The position numbers were made by a program, and so were the translations under genes. The notes under the pieces are model-generated. The model searched no databases. It was not told the DNA's origin and was given only the letters and a program-made list of their open reading frames with translations. Of a stretch of DNA of 64,000 nt, positions 48,601 to 59,832 are shown piece after piece (position 1 is the stretch's first letter; every line of letters starts with the position of its first letter). The stretch is from Neospora caninum Liverpool (taxonomy: Eukaryota; Apicomplexa; Conoidasida; Eucoccidiorida; Sarcocystidae): NCBI RefSeq assembly GCF_000208865.1, contig NC_018395.1:5318839-5382838 (forward strand), given 5' to 3'.

Positions 48601-48768
48601 GCTGTCCGGCGCGCGCCCTAGATCTGCCCTGTTGCGTCCTGTCACCCGCGAGCGCGGCGGTCGCGCCCCTCTTCTTCCGGCTCCGACGCCTTCTCTTCCC
48701 TGCTCTGTTTCCTGCTAAGAGCTGACAACGAGAGGCCTTGCGTTCCCGTGAACGTTACCCTCCCAACG
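45670..48768. promoter_or_regulatory. 3.1-kb divergent spacer between Arf-like gene and UTP21
   Basis: Both neighbours point away from this region. It contains several frames of 80-150 codons on both strands, none starting with ATG in a favourable place and none with recognisable motifs. The most protein-like are + strand frames at about 46600-47216 (PRLLKVLGPFSPGPDFRWLS; SARLSFFGTRDIPDLARL) and a - strand frame at 47516-47836, but I could not build a gene. The last 700 bases are pyrimidine-rich, consistent with UTP21 promoter/5' UTR. Confidence 0.4.
46056..46076. repeat. 21-bp palindrome
   Basis: Two perfect 10-bp arms (taccacgaca / tgtcgtggta) around a single central g. It lies about 390 bp upstream of the Arf-like start codon. 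Such an odd palindrome could be a dimeric transcription factor site; function is inferred. Confidence 0.8.
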
Positions 48769-51700
48769 ATGCCTCCTGGAGTTGCCATGGACCAGGCTCC
48801 GCGCGCCGCGCCGTGCGGCGGTCTCCGGTCGCGGGCCGAGGGAACGACGCGACGCGGTGCGGATTCCGAATCTTCCGCAGTCTCCGCTTCAAAGAGCCGG
48901 CCGGGAAGCCGCACCGCCTCTTCAGACGACGCCAAACAGGCGCGAAAGTCGATCAAACGCGAAGACCCCGCGCACGACCTGCCTGCGTCTTCGCCCGCTC
49001 CCTCCCGTGCTGCGTCAGCCTCTCCGCTCGCAGGCAGCGTCTTGTTTCACCCCGTGCGCATGCTGGGGAAAGTGACGGAGGCGGTTCCCTTTGGCCTCGC
49101 GCGTCTCGGAACTGAGCACTTCATCACCTGCAGCTCGGGTCGGGCGTTCCAGGTCTTTGAGGGCGCGAAGCTGCGGGTCGTGTTTTCCAGCCCCCCGCTC
49201 GGCCACAAAATCCGGCACCTGGCCGTCCACCGCTCGACCGTCTACACCGCCGGCAAGTACGAAGTGTTTGCCTGGGAGAAGCTGGAGAAAGTCGCGGAGT
49301 TCCTTCCGGGAAAACATGCCCACCGCGCGATTCCCGACTTGCCCGAGTACAAACTCCGCGGCCTGCTCGTCATCGGCGACTGGCTGCTCACGTTCACGGG
49401 CGTCGAGCTCTGCGTGTTTGAACGGCTCACGGGCGCGCTCGTCCGCCGGTGCGAAAACCGCGACTTCTTCGCTGCGTCCGCTTCAGCGGAAAAGCGTCTC
49501 CCGCTCTTCACCGCGCTCGTTCACCCGCCTACGTACCTGAACAAAGTTCTCGTCGGCTTTGACTCCGGCTGCCTCATGCTCCTCAACCTCCGCACCGGCC
49601 AAGTCGTCCACCAGCTGCGGTGTCTAGACACCCCAGCGATGGCTGCGCACGCCGAGACGCCGCGAAGACCGAGCGTCTCCTCCGACGCGTCCAGCGACCG
49701 GGAGGAAGAGGCGCTTTCCAGTCTCGTCACGTCTGCCTCCTCTGCGTGGGGCGCGGTGACAGTCCTCGCTCTCAGTCCGGAGCCGGACGTCGTCGCGGTG
49801 GGCTTCGCTTCAGGAAGAATCGCCGTCGTCGACCTGTGCCGCGACGAGCTCCTCCTCGAGTTCGCCCACTCGCCGGCGCAAGGCGCGGTCCTCGCGCTCG
49901 CTTTCCGCAACGACGCGGTCGCGTCCTACGAGGACGCGTCAGACCGCGCGGTCCTCGTCAGCGGCGGGAGAAACGGAGAGCTCGTCGTGTGGAGCCTCGA
50001 CGGCGGCAGATTCCTCGGCGCGCTGGACGGCGCTCACGAGGGCCCGATCCGGTCGCTCCAGTTCTACGCCGGTCAACCCATTCTCGTCTCGTCAGGTAAG
50101 CGGAAGAAAGGGGGCTGTCGACGAAACGTAAAGATCCCGACGGACCGCGAGAGCGCGACACACTTCGAGTTCCAGAAGCAGTCGGCGCGGACACCCCAGC
50201 GGCACCAGAGAGAACTAAACGGACAGGACGGAGAGGAAGAGACCCGCGGGAGAACAACGGAACGCGAAACGTCAGATCCAGAAAAGCGGGCGGCTGAAGA
50301 GACAGGGGTGCCGGAAGCTCTGCACGTTCCCCGGAGCGACGCGCGCCAAAAAGGCGATTTGCACACGGAGAGCGGCGGGAGGTTCGAGACTGGCGAAGCT
50401 CCAAGACAACACTCGGGAAGGCCTTTTGCGAGAAACCCTCACCGTGTTGTGTGGAGGGTGCGAGTGAGCACATTTTTTCTGCGACAGAGTGAATGGCGCG
50501 TTCCCTTTGTGTTTCGCTTCCCTTTCAGGCGAGGACAACAGTTTAATCATGTGGATCTTCGACCAGCCGACAGGCCTGCCTCGAGAACTGAAGTCCCGGC
50601 GTGGCCACATCGGCCCCGTTGACTTCATGAGCTTTTACGGTGAGCTGCGTTCCGCTTTTTGTCCCTGCCGCCTTGTTTGCCTCGGGGCCTCGTCTTCTCT
50701 TCTCGTCTTTGCTGACCTCTGTTCCGTTTCCGACGCGTGCGCGGCGGTCCCCCGTGGCGCTTTCGCGCTCCCCGGTTTGTGCCTCGTCCGCGCGCCTTTC
50801 CTTTCCTGCCTGCCGCTTCGCGACGCCGGCGAGACAGCGCGCAGGAAAGACGAGGGAGCGCGAGGAGAGAGACGCGAAACGCGGAGGGACACAGGACAGC
50901 GAACAGAGGCGGGAAATGGGCCAGGCCGAGAGACGGAGCAGACGAGAAGAAATGCCAGCCGGACAGTCAGCGATAGACGGACGAGTCGGGTGAGGGTGCG
51001 CGCAAGGCGTATGGCCGGGACCAAAGGCGAGGGGCCCGGGACAGTCGGGGGAAAGAGGGACGTTGCTAGGCGCCGCTGAACGCTGCGGATCTCCGGTGTC
51101 GGTGCCTTGCCGTGTCCAGATGGAATCCAGGAAGGCTCGGAGCTCCTCACCACCAGCGCGCTCCGCGGCTGTGGCCACGTGGCGCGAACGTCCCTGATCC
51201 GGCACCAACAGAACTGCGTCTTCTCGTCCAAGTGCTTCCGGAAGAAAGCGATCGTGAGTTGCACCACCACGCGGGAGCGGACGGCCACGGCGAAAAAGCC
51301 GCAGACAAAAACAGAGAGCGGAGATAACCGTCCGCGAAAAAGATGGGGTAGTCGCAGGCGGCAGGCAACACACGCGACGCGCGACTCGTGGATGTCATGG
51401 GCAGGGAAGAGCTATCGGCGACTCGTGGATGTCATGGGCAGGGAAGAGCTATCGGCGACTCGTGGATGTCATGGGCAGGGAAGAGCTATCGGCGACTCGT
51501 GGATGTGTTTGAAGGCGCGTCGGCCCTCGCGAGGGACAGACAGCAGGAGCACCCCAACGAGAACGCAGTCGACAATCTCATATCGCGAAGCTACATGACG
51601 CTGCTGACGACCCCCCTCACAGCGATATCACACCACCATATATATATGTATATATATATATATATATATATTTACATAGATATAGATAGAGACGTCGATA

Positions 51701-54700
51701 TGTAGATCCATAGGCTTGTGTATGTGTATGCATACATGTATAGATATATGCATCTTCGGATTTCATTGTGATTTTTCTTTAGGAGTGGGGTTTCCGATCC
51801 AAACGTTTTCCGCCAGCAGTAACGGACATCGCGTTCGCGTCGTCTCGCCACTTTGACTGGCCAAATGTGGTGTCTCTACACCGCGGGGCTCACTCGGCGC
51901 TCGTCTGGAGTTTCCACGAGAAGACTCTGGTGGGTCTCTGGGTGTTGGGCACTTTTCAAAAGCATTTCGATTGCTTTACTGTCCACGCGGCTCTCGCAAA
52001 CGCTGCCGCGCCTTACTCCCTTCTGTTTGCTCCGTTCATCCGTGGGTCGCGTTCCGTTTTCCTCACGTGCAAACGCGACGCGTCGGTTTTCAAGCAGACC
52101 GCTCAGGCTATTTTGTACATTCTGCATGTGGTCTAGGTGTTCGACCCCGCGTCTCTTTCTCAGGAGGTGCGCGTCTGTGGTGCGCCTCTCTCCACCTCTG
52201 TGCCGATGTGTCCCTGTGGCCCGGTGCCGCGGTTCGTGCACGACCCCATCCGTTGCCGTGCGCTCTCCTCGACACACAGTCTCGGCGTCTGTGCGACCTG
52301 TCCGCGCGCTGCACTCTGCAGACGCCTGTGGCGCTTCGCGTCTCTCGCCACGCCTCGACGCCGGCGACGGCAGTCGCAGTGAGCGGCTGCGGCAACTTTG
52401 TCGTCGTGGGCTACGCAGACGGCAGCCTCCACCGCTTCAATTTGCAGTCGGGAAAACACCGCGGCGCCTTCACAGGCGGCCTAGGGCGCGCCGAGGGAAG
52501 CCGCGCCCTGGTGGCCGGGGGCGGGCTGCGCTCCATTTGCGCCGTCGCCATCCTTCAGTCCTCGACGGTGATCGCCGCGTCTTCGCACCCTTCCGTAAGT
52601 CTTTCCTTCGCGCGCTGGGACTCACTCCCCTTCAGGATCCCGTCGTCAGTTTGTCTCTTCTGACGCGGCGAGGAACAAGCTTGTACCTGAAGGCGCCGCT
52701 GAAGCTCCGCTGCGCTGTTCGTGTCGTGAAACTCTCTGTGCGAAAAACGCGCTCACCCCTGGCCCGCATGCGCGCGCGAACTTGGCGCCGTGTCTGTCGG
52801 CTGTGGCGAGCCTTTCGCAGACACTCTCGCCGCCTCGTGCTTGAACAGTATGCACGATCGTGGGCTTTTGAAGGTTTCTGCAGAGACTCTGTGCACACGA
52901 GGCAAGCAGACTCCGCGCGCGCGCACACCCGCGTGGACACTTACACTTTTTGCGGATGCATGTGCACGCGGAAAGATCGAGGCTCGACGTATCCACACAG
53001 AACTATAGATCCGGTGTGCTTTTGGTTTCCCAGATCTCCGGGGAGGGGGGGGGTATGTGTAGTTCCAGCACTGCCCACGTTTATGGGGAGTCGTTTCGGG
53101 CATGCACAGATTGTTTTCTCTTTTGCAGCTTTGTCATTTTGCGGCTGTGTCGTTGTGCGACTTCGGCTGTGCCAGGACGTGGCTCTCTCGCTCTACTCGC
53201 TGACGACGCAAGCGTTTGAGCGTCGCCTTCCTCTTCCCACGTCCAGGGGTCCGGTTGCCTCCTTCACTGTGTCTCCAAATTCGTCCCTCCTCGCCGTTAC
53301 CACGCAAGACGGGGCGGTGTTTCTTGTCGACATTCTCTCGCAAACGGTCATTCGAACGATCTTCAAAGACGGCGCGCCGGCAGCCCCCGGGGCGGTGGCG
53401 TTCTCGCCCGATGCGCGCTGGCTAGCCGTCGCTGCCCGGCCAGGCGCCTCGCACGGGCCCACGCTGTACATGTGAGGCCGAGCAATTCCGAAAACGAGAG
53501 ACACCATGTTGAACGGAAAGGAAGGGGTGAAAGCGCCGTCTAACGAAACAGAGGAAGCGAGCGAGAGGGCGAGTCGTCCAACTCTGCGGCGTGCCGCCAG
53601 CTTATCTCCGTTCCTACATGCGTGGGAGCTCGCTGAACGATCCATGCATGTACTTGCACCGAGAAGGCAACGTGTATATCATTTGCCCATCTGTACAGTG
53701 ATGCATATACGCATACACGATTATATATATATATATATATATAGATGTATATATATATATATATATATATAGATGTATATAGATGTATATAGATGTATAT
53801 AGATGTATATAGATGTTTATTGATTCGTCCTTGAGTATATATCTGTATGTATCCATGTATCTTTGTCTGTCGCACAGTTGCACGGCGAAGCGTGAGAGAA
53901 GAGAGAGAATCGACACATGGCTTCCTACATGTTTGAAGGAGGCGGGTGAGACCCGAACCTCAACTTTGCCGTTTTCCGCGATTCGTCGAATGCCGGTGTT
54001 TCCCGTTTTCCTGTCTTTCAGCTATGACATTCTGAGCGCGGCAGTCATCGACTGGTTGCGATTCAAGAGCCCCGTCCTCGCCTTGGCGTTCGACCCCACA
54101 GGGACATTCCTTCTGACTTCCCACGAGCATGCACACGGTAAATTTGTGCCCTGTGCATGAAAATTTTTATATAGATGTTTAGGAGATCTCGCGGTTTTTG
54201 ACTGGGGCCCACGTTATTGGCAAGGAAGCGTAGCAGCACAGACGTAAAAACGGCGCTGTGCGCTTTTGCCTCTCTTCTCGTCTGTGTATTGCTCCCCCTC
54301 AGGCTGTTTCCCAAGTGTGTTGGGTGTTGCTTTGACTGGAAACACCAACTAACTGTCTATATCTGTGGAAAGCTGTATTTCTATCTGCATTTCTGCATCC
54401 ATCGAAATATGCATAAAGGCGGGCACTCATCGATAAAAACTGTGTGTATTGCCGACATGTAAACAGCTGTCTTTTTGTCTGGGAATTTCCTCTCTCATAC
54501 ACTGGAGTCACCCGGCAGCTTCGCGAAGGAATCCGCGCCGTTTCTGAATCCTAGTGCGCCTCGCCTCTCCTCCTGCGGCGCTCTGCGCGCTTCCGGTCTT
54601 TCCGGCTGGATGACGCGAGTGCGCGAGATGATCTCTCCATCGAGACGTCGCGCTCACGCCCGAGCGTGGAAGCGACCACTCGCTTATTCGTTCTGGCAAA

Positions 54701-57676
54701 TCTGCATGAACACTTCCGGGTTCTCAGGGGGCGTTTTCGTCTGGGCGAACAAGCACGCCTTCGAGCCGGCCTTGACTGCGCCTCTCCTGCATGCGTCGCC
54801 GTCCGAGCCGATCGACGTGGAAGACCCTGCAGGGATTGCTGAAGCGTCAGAGGACGGAGACACCCAGGCGCCTGCGGATACTCCTGAAGGCGTGAAGAAG
54901 AGTCTCATGCTCTACAAGACCAAGCGCGAACCTCTCTTCGACGGAGCGTTGACGCTGTCCAGCGTCACGCCGGCGAAACTCCAGGCGATCGTCTCCATCG
55001 AAGAAATCAAAGACAAATGCAAGGTCAGCAAAGCGACAAATCCGGTGCCGAATTCGATCGACGAGAGGCACTGGTGTTCGAGAGAACGCCGCGGCAAAGA
55101 TCTGATTGCGAGTTTTGTAAAGCACAGAGATTTCTCCATTCCTTTCGGCGAAAACGCCATTGCCTTCTCTCCTTCCTTTAAAAAGTTTTCTCTGAAAATG
55201 TATACAGTCTGTCTTTCACCGTGCTAAAAGGGACGACGGGACTTTCTACGGGTTTGAGGGAGCCGCGTTTTCGATCCCATCGCGTTGACGCACGCTTCGT
55301 TCGTTTCGAGCGTACATCTCGTGTTCTCCCTCCGCGTTGTTGCCTTGCGTCTTCCTGGGTAAGCTCCGGAGAGAGCGTACCCGGCCGTGTCTTTACCGTC
55401 CATCGTTCTGACCTTCTCTGCGTCTCGCCGCTTTTTCCCCCTGCCGATCCTGCTCCGACCAGCCTGCTTCGTTTCCTTCGCGCAGGCCCTCTGCCGCACT
55501 CGCGAGCATGCGCTTTGTCTGCTTGTCTTCCTTTCCACTTTTCGTGTCCCTCCAGCCCGTTCAGCCGGTGGCGGCTCCAGTTTCTGCGCCTTTTTTCCTT
55601 CCCACGCGCTACGAGGGCACTAAGGCGAAGTTTGCCCCGATGGACGAGGCGTGGAATGAACCGGAAGAGAACGGCGAGTCGGAAGCCGCGAGTGGCCTAG
55701 GCGACGACGCAGTCGCCTTCTTCTCGGGGAAAAAGGCAGGAACGCAAAGCGAGGAGGGAAAGAAGAAGGGACAAAAAATCTTCTGCGCCGACACGGGCGG
55801 CCTCGATGTGCGGTCGCAGCTGCAAAAGCTGCTTGCCATCCCTTCGTCGGAGACGCCCAGAGCGAAGGAAGAGAGATATATGCGTAAGTCCCGAAGCGCA
55901 CCCCCCTCCCCCCCAGAGACGCGGCAGACAAACTGGACGTTCAGCATTTTACGCGTTTGCCTCGCATGCGTAGATGTGCATGCGTGTGTGTCGGCACACC
56001 GCACATGCTAGAGGAGGGATGGCGAACACTAAAATGCGGCGCAAACGGTCATTAAGGCCTCGTTCGAACGCAGGTGGACCTGCGCCTTCCACAAACCACG
56101 GGTCGCGAGCGCAAACCGATCGTGCCTCACGGTCTACACGTTTTCGTTCAGAGTGTGTCTGTGGAACTTGTTCCCGCGGAGTGCCCCACTCTTTTGCAAG
56201 GCCACGAAGTAGGGTGGGCATCTACGGAGGTGAATCCAAGCGCACACATTTTTACTCAGTCGGGGTGTTGATATGCGCCCCTTCTCCGCTCAGCGCTTTT
56301 GATCCTCCTTGCGAGGTTTGTTTTCCACGACCGAGGGTCCGAATGCGGTGGCGATTCTGCAGGGGAAGAGCACGAAGTTTTTCGTCTGTCATTGTGCGAC
56401 ATTTCACGAGAGGCGCTCTCCTGTGTCCACGTCGCGTCCTTGCAGAGATCTTGAAATATTTGAAGGGCCTTTCCCCCTCTGGAGTCTCCCTCGCCATCCA
56501 CCAACTCGGCATTCTGGCCGGCAGCTCCGACGGAGAGGTAAGCGCGCGTTGAAGGAAAAAACTGGCACGCGTGTATCGCCGGCGGCGAGCGAGGACAAAG
56601 GGAAGAACGGGACGCTTGCGACGGTTCTGCTTGAGGCAGCGGGTTCTCACGCCGGCGTGATGGTTGCTTTCTGCGTGTTCTCCAAGGACTCCAAAGTGTT
56701 CTTCGCGCTCCTCTCTCTTTGCGCCGAGAGCCACACTGTGGTCTTCTGCGGTTGTGGGAGATCGGGCCTCACGCCGCCTTTCTCTCTCGCTGCCTCCGTG
56801 TGTCTCTCGCTTCTTGACTGTATATATTTTGTTGTCCGTGTCCGTGCTTAACGGTCGCCGCTCCCTCTGCAGTCCTTTCTTACGCGCGAGACAGAAGAAG
56901 TGATGGCCGACAGGCTCGAGTCGCGTTGGGTCTTTGCGGCAAAGTGCCAACGCACCGTCTACTTTCCTTTTTTTGTCCGTGTGTAAATATCCATGTGTAT
57001 ATCGCTGTCGCTATAGTTTTCCACATATCTACGGTGAGACGCTTTATTTCGAGCGTGCGGCGAACCCCTGGACTCTGTCCCCTGTGTAGGTGGAGGAGAT
57101 GGTGCGCGTCTTCCACTACCATGTGAAGAAGCGCCACGAGGCAGATCTGGTTCAGAGCCTCTTGACTGTCTTTTTGAAGGTGAGTTGGGAGTGTGGGGTC
57201 TGGGTGGAGCCGAAGTCTCAGGTCCAAATAACACGGGCGTGACTCGTGTGGCGGCCTGTCGCGGATTCTTCCGGCTTTTTTTCTTTTTTCACGTCGGACT
57301 CCCCGTGACTCCAGCGCGTCATTCCGTGTCGCCCGCGTGGAAGCGCTTTCCGCTTTACCCATTTGAGGGCTTTTCTACGGCTTCCTTTGTGACCTGTGTG
57401 TCTTCTTTTCTCCACCCTTTCCCGCATGCGTCTCGTCTGGGCCGTCGCACGTTGTCCTTCCTCAGCTCTATCTTCTCGTCGTGGCTGTGCCTTTCGCTGT
57501 CGGGGTGCATGCAGGCGCACGGCGATGTCCTCGCCGACGCGGCGTCAGACTCCGAGCTCGCGGCCTTGGCAGCGGATCTCGAACGCATGCTGCGAGGCGA
57601 CTGGCAGACTCTCGAGGAGCAATTCGCTCTCTTGCAGTGTCACCTCAAGTTCCTCACACATCTTCAGATGGAATAA
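48769..57676 (+). CDS. UTP21: UTP21/WDR36, U3 snoRNP (small-subunit processome) protein
   Basis: Thirteen exons with consistent phases: 48769-50095, 50529-50639, 51120-51253, 51783-51929, 52280-52594, 52636-52720, 53129-53471, 54022-54137, 54728-55023, 55556-55883, 56446-56537, 57090-57179, 57515-57676; about 1181 residues. Nucleolar tandem WD40 scaffold for 18S rRNA processing. The first exon holds most of the N-terminal propeller (HKIRHLAVH, VLALAFRNDA, LVVWSLDGGRFLGALDGAHEGPIRSL). Later parts are colinear with WDR36: DNSLIMWIFD, NVVSLHRGAHSALVWSF, CGNFVVVGYADGSLHRFNLQ, SGKHRGAFTG, AFSPDARWLA, FDPTGTFLLTSH, VFVWANK. The C-terminal Utp21 domain includes SAPFFLPT, LKYLKGLSPSGVSLAIHQLG and a last exon ending LLQCHLKFLTHLQME. 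ATG 48769 was chosen; 48787 is an alternative. The exon 5 start and the exon 6/7 junction are the least certain. Introns carry tandem repeats. Confidence 0.92.
51383..51507. repeat. 37-bp minisatellite, three copies plus a partial
   Basis: Identical 37-bp units start at 51383, 51420 and 51457, followed by a partial copy from 51494. Each begins gactcgtggatgtcatgggc. It lies in UTP21 intron 3, between exons 51120-51253 and 51783-51929. Confidence 0.95.
51638..51671. repeat. TA microsatellite in UTP21 intron 3
   Basis: TA tract with a single interruption (gta), followed by tagata-type degenerate repeats to about 51690. Confidence 0.9.
53721..53820. repeat. Compound TA / 10-bp tandem repeat in UTP21 intron 7
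   Basis: Two pure TA tracts separated by agatg, followed by four exact tandem copies of agatgtatat (53771-53810) and a fifth degenerate copy. The pattern suggests expansion of an interrupted TA tract. Confidence 0.95.
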
Positions 57677-58145
57677 AAACAGACGGGGAAGACGGAGAGC
57701 CGAACAAAAATGCACTGGAAGGAGGCCCCCGCAGACCCGAGGCGCACGCGCGAAGATCGAATGCGAAGCCGGAAGGCAAAGCTGCGGAGAGCGAAGAGGT
57801 GAAAAGCGTTTTCGGAGAACGCGGAGTCGTATCGGAGAATCGCCGAGAGAGGGAAACACAGGAGCATTGGTGAGAGCAGTGTGCCCGGCGCTCTCTGTGG
57901 GTCCTTCAGAGAGAGATGGGGCAACAGCCTAAATACGGTGGCGTGTCGTTTCCGGAGCGCCGATTGAAGAATGAGAAAAGCGAGATATCTGCGCGTCTTC
58001 TGCCGCGAGGCGCAACCGCCAGGAGGACGGCAAAGAACGTGACCGGTGTTGCCAGGGACGAGCCGGTGTTTGTGCAGAATATCCAAATGTGGTGGCAGCG
58101 ACTTTCCCACTTGTATTTTTTGTCGACGTCCATGCTTCTATGCGT

Positions 58146-58152
58146 ACATATA

Positions 58153-58186
<34 letters not shown>
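58146..58186. repeat. TA microsatellite
   Basis: TA dinucleotide tract, nearly pure with one tct interruption near its start, in the spacer downstream of UTP21. Confidence 0.9.
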
Positions 58187-58187
<1 letters not shown>

Positions 58188-59299
58188 TTGCAGACTTTAT
58201 ATGTGGATGCAGTTGATCTACAGAGTCTGTCTGCAGTGCGTGTGCGTCGGGTCCATGGGAAAAACGTCTCCGTTAAAGCTGCTGAGTTTGCCGTCAAGTT
58301 TCCGTAGGCGCGCGTGGTCTAAAAGTGCAAACGCGTTTTCGCTTCTTCACTCACGGCGGCGCCTCTCCGTCCAGAAGAAGGAGCCTCAGGGCACACACAC
58401 GCGCGAGGAGGCAACTCTGCGAAACAACCGTCGCATCGGCGACTTGCCGAAAAGAGACAGACGGTCCCGTCGAGAGGAGTGGCAACCGGCGAGAAGGCGG
58501 TCGTGGACTCCAGGTCGCCTCACGCTCGCTTTTGTCGAGCAGAAGAATACCGTCCCCGAGGTATTACGCATCCGAGGAATCCAGTGGCTATAGAAAGTAG
58601 CTATAAAACTGGGCATCCGAGCGGTTGATAAATGACCATAACTCCAGCTCTACAGTCCGCGCACCCCGTGCCTTCGCCCCCCGTTTTTCTCAGAGAGAGG
58701 CGGCGCCTTGGTGTGAGCATCCCACCGGTTGAAAAGGCGAGGAAAGGTGTGAGTGGCCGGGGCAATCCTAAGCTTTGCGTGTTGTCTGCGGAAACGGCGC
58801 AGCGGCACAACACAGCATAGGGCCCACGAGGCCTGCTCAAAGGACGGCGCTTGTTTGGGGTTCCCGGACGCATCGCCCGCAGATCTCGAAACGCGGCAGC
58901 GTTATCACCTGTGAGCACCGAAGCGGCGACGCCGCGAACTGCGGAGTTGCGGAACGGAAGCAATGCCTCGCCGCCTCCCCGGAACACAGGCCCTCTCGAA
59001 TGAGGCATGAGGACACCAGCTCTAACGCGAGACGCAGAAAAAACCTCCAGTGACCACGAACGCGTAGGCACACGACACGCGCACCCCTTCCTCTGTTTCT
59101 TGCGCATGCAAAACAGAGAACCGAAACACAACGCGGCATCTGTCCCTTTATACAGATCTGCTTCAACTGAGCTCTACTGAGATTGCCGCGTTCTTTCCTC
59201 CACTGCGTCTCCTCATTCCTGCTTGAAAAAAGGACGCAAACCTAAAAACTGCACACATAAAAGCATATGGGCCACCACAAGGAATGCCCCTGTATATGC

Positions 59300-59303
<4 letters not shown>

Positions 59304-59342
<39 letters not shown>
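59304..59342. repeat. TA microsatellite
   Basis: Pure TA tract of about 19 units in the spacer between UTP21 and the chromodomain gene. Confidence 0.95.
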
Positions 59343-59343
<1 letters not shown>

Positions 59344-59559
59344 CCAGAGCTTGATTCGTGGCGCCTTCTCAGACACGAGACGGCCAACACACACGTGGCG
59401 CCGCGGGGCTCCAGCTGGATGCTTCGGCTCCGCTGATTTTCTCTTTGTTGTCGAGTGTGTCTTCACCTTTGCGTCCTCGAAAACTTCGGCACTGACAGTC
59501 TTCAGTCGCCTCTGCGCGCCTTCCCCTTTTCGTCGCCCGTGTCCGTGCACCCTCCTCCG

Positions 59560-59574
59560 CCCCCCCCCCCCCCC
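59560..59574. repeat. Poly-C run (C15)
   Basis: Uninterrupted run of 15 C about 260 bp downstream of the chromodomain gene's stop codon (its transcript reads G15). Such runs are prone to length error in sequencing as well as in vivo. Confidence 0.9.
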
Positions 59575-59832
59575 GACCGCCGATCTCTCGGCTCCACTCC
59601 GCTTTCCGGGCCGGAGAGAAAGCGGGTCTTGCGGCCGAAGCGAAAGTCTGCAAAAAAAAACAGAGTCGATTGCCGTCGCCCTGTAACGGCGGCTTCCCGG
59701 GCTCGCCCGGCTCCGATCATTCTGCGTGCGCGCGAGGAAAAAAGGGACGAGACGCGCATATCGCATCTCCGCTCGGGACGCAAGGTCACGGGGCCTTTTC
59801 GCCGCTTTTCCCTTCCCCGATTGGCCGGATCG

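Larger units (their letters stand above)
57677..59832. other. 2.2-kb convergent spacer
   Basis: Between the 3' ends of UTP21 (+) and the chromodomain gene (-). No gene is supported on either strand. It contains two TA microsatellites and a C15 run, listed separately. Confidence 0.55.

Noticed and set aside
53500..53772. Open frame reading through the microsatellite after UTP21 exon 7
   Set aside because: Lies in the intron between the exon ending at 53471 and that starting at 54022; the splice restores the family sequence LYIYDIL.
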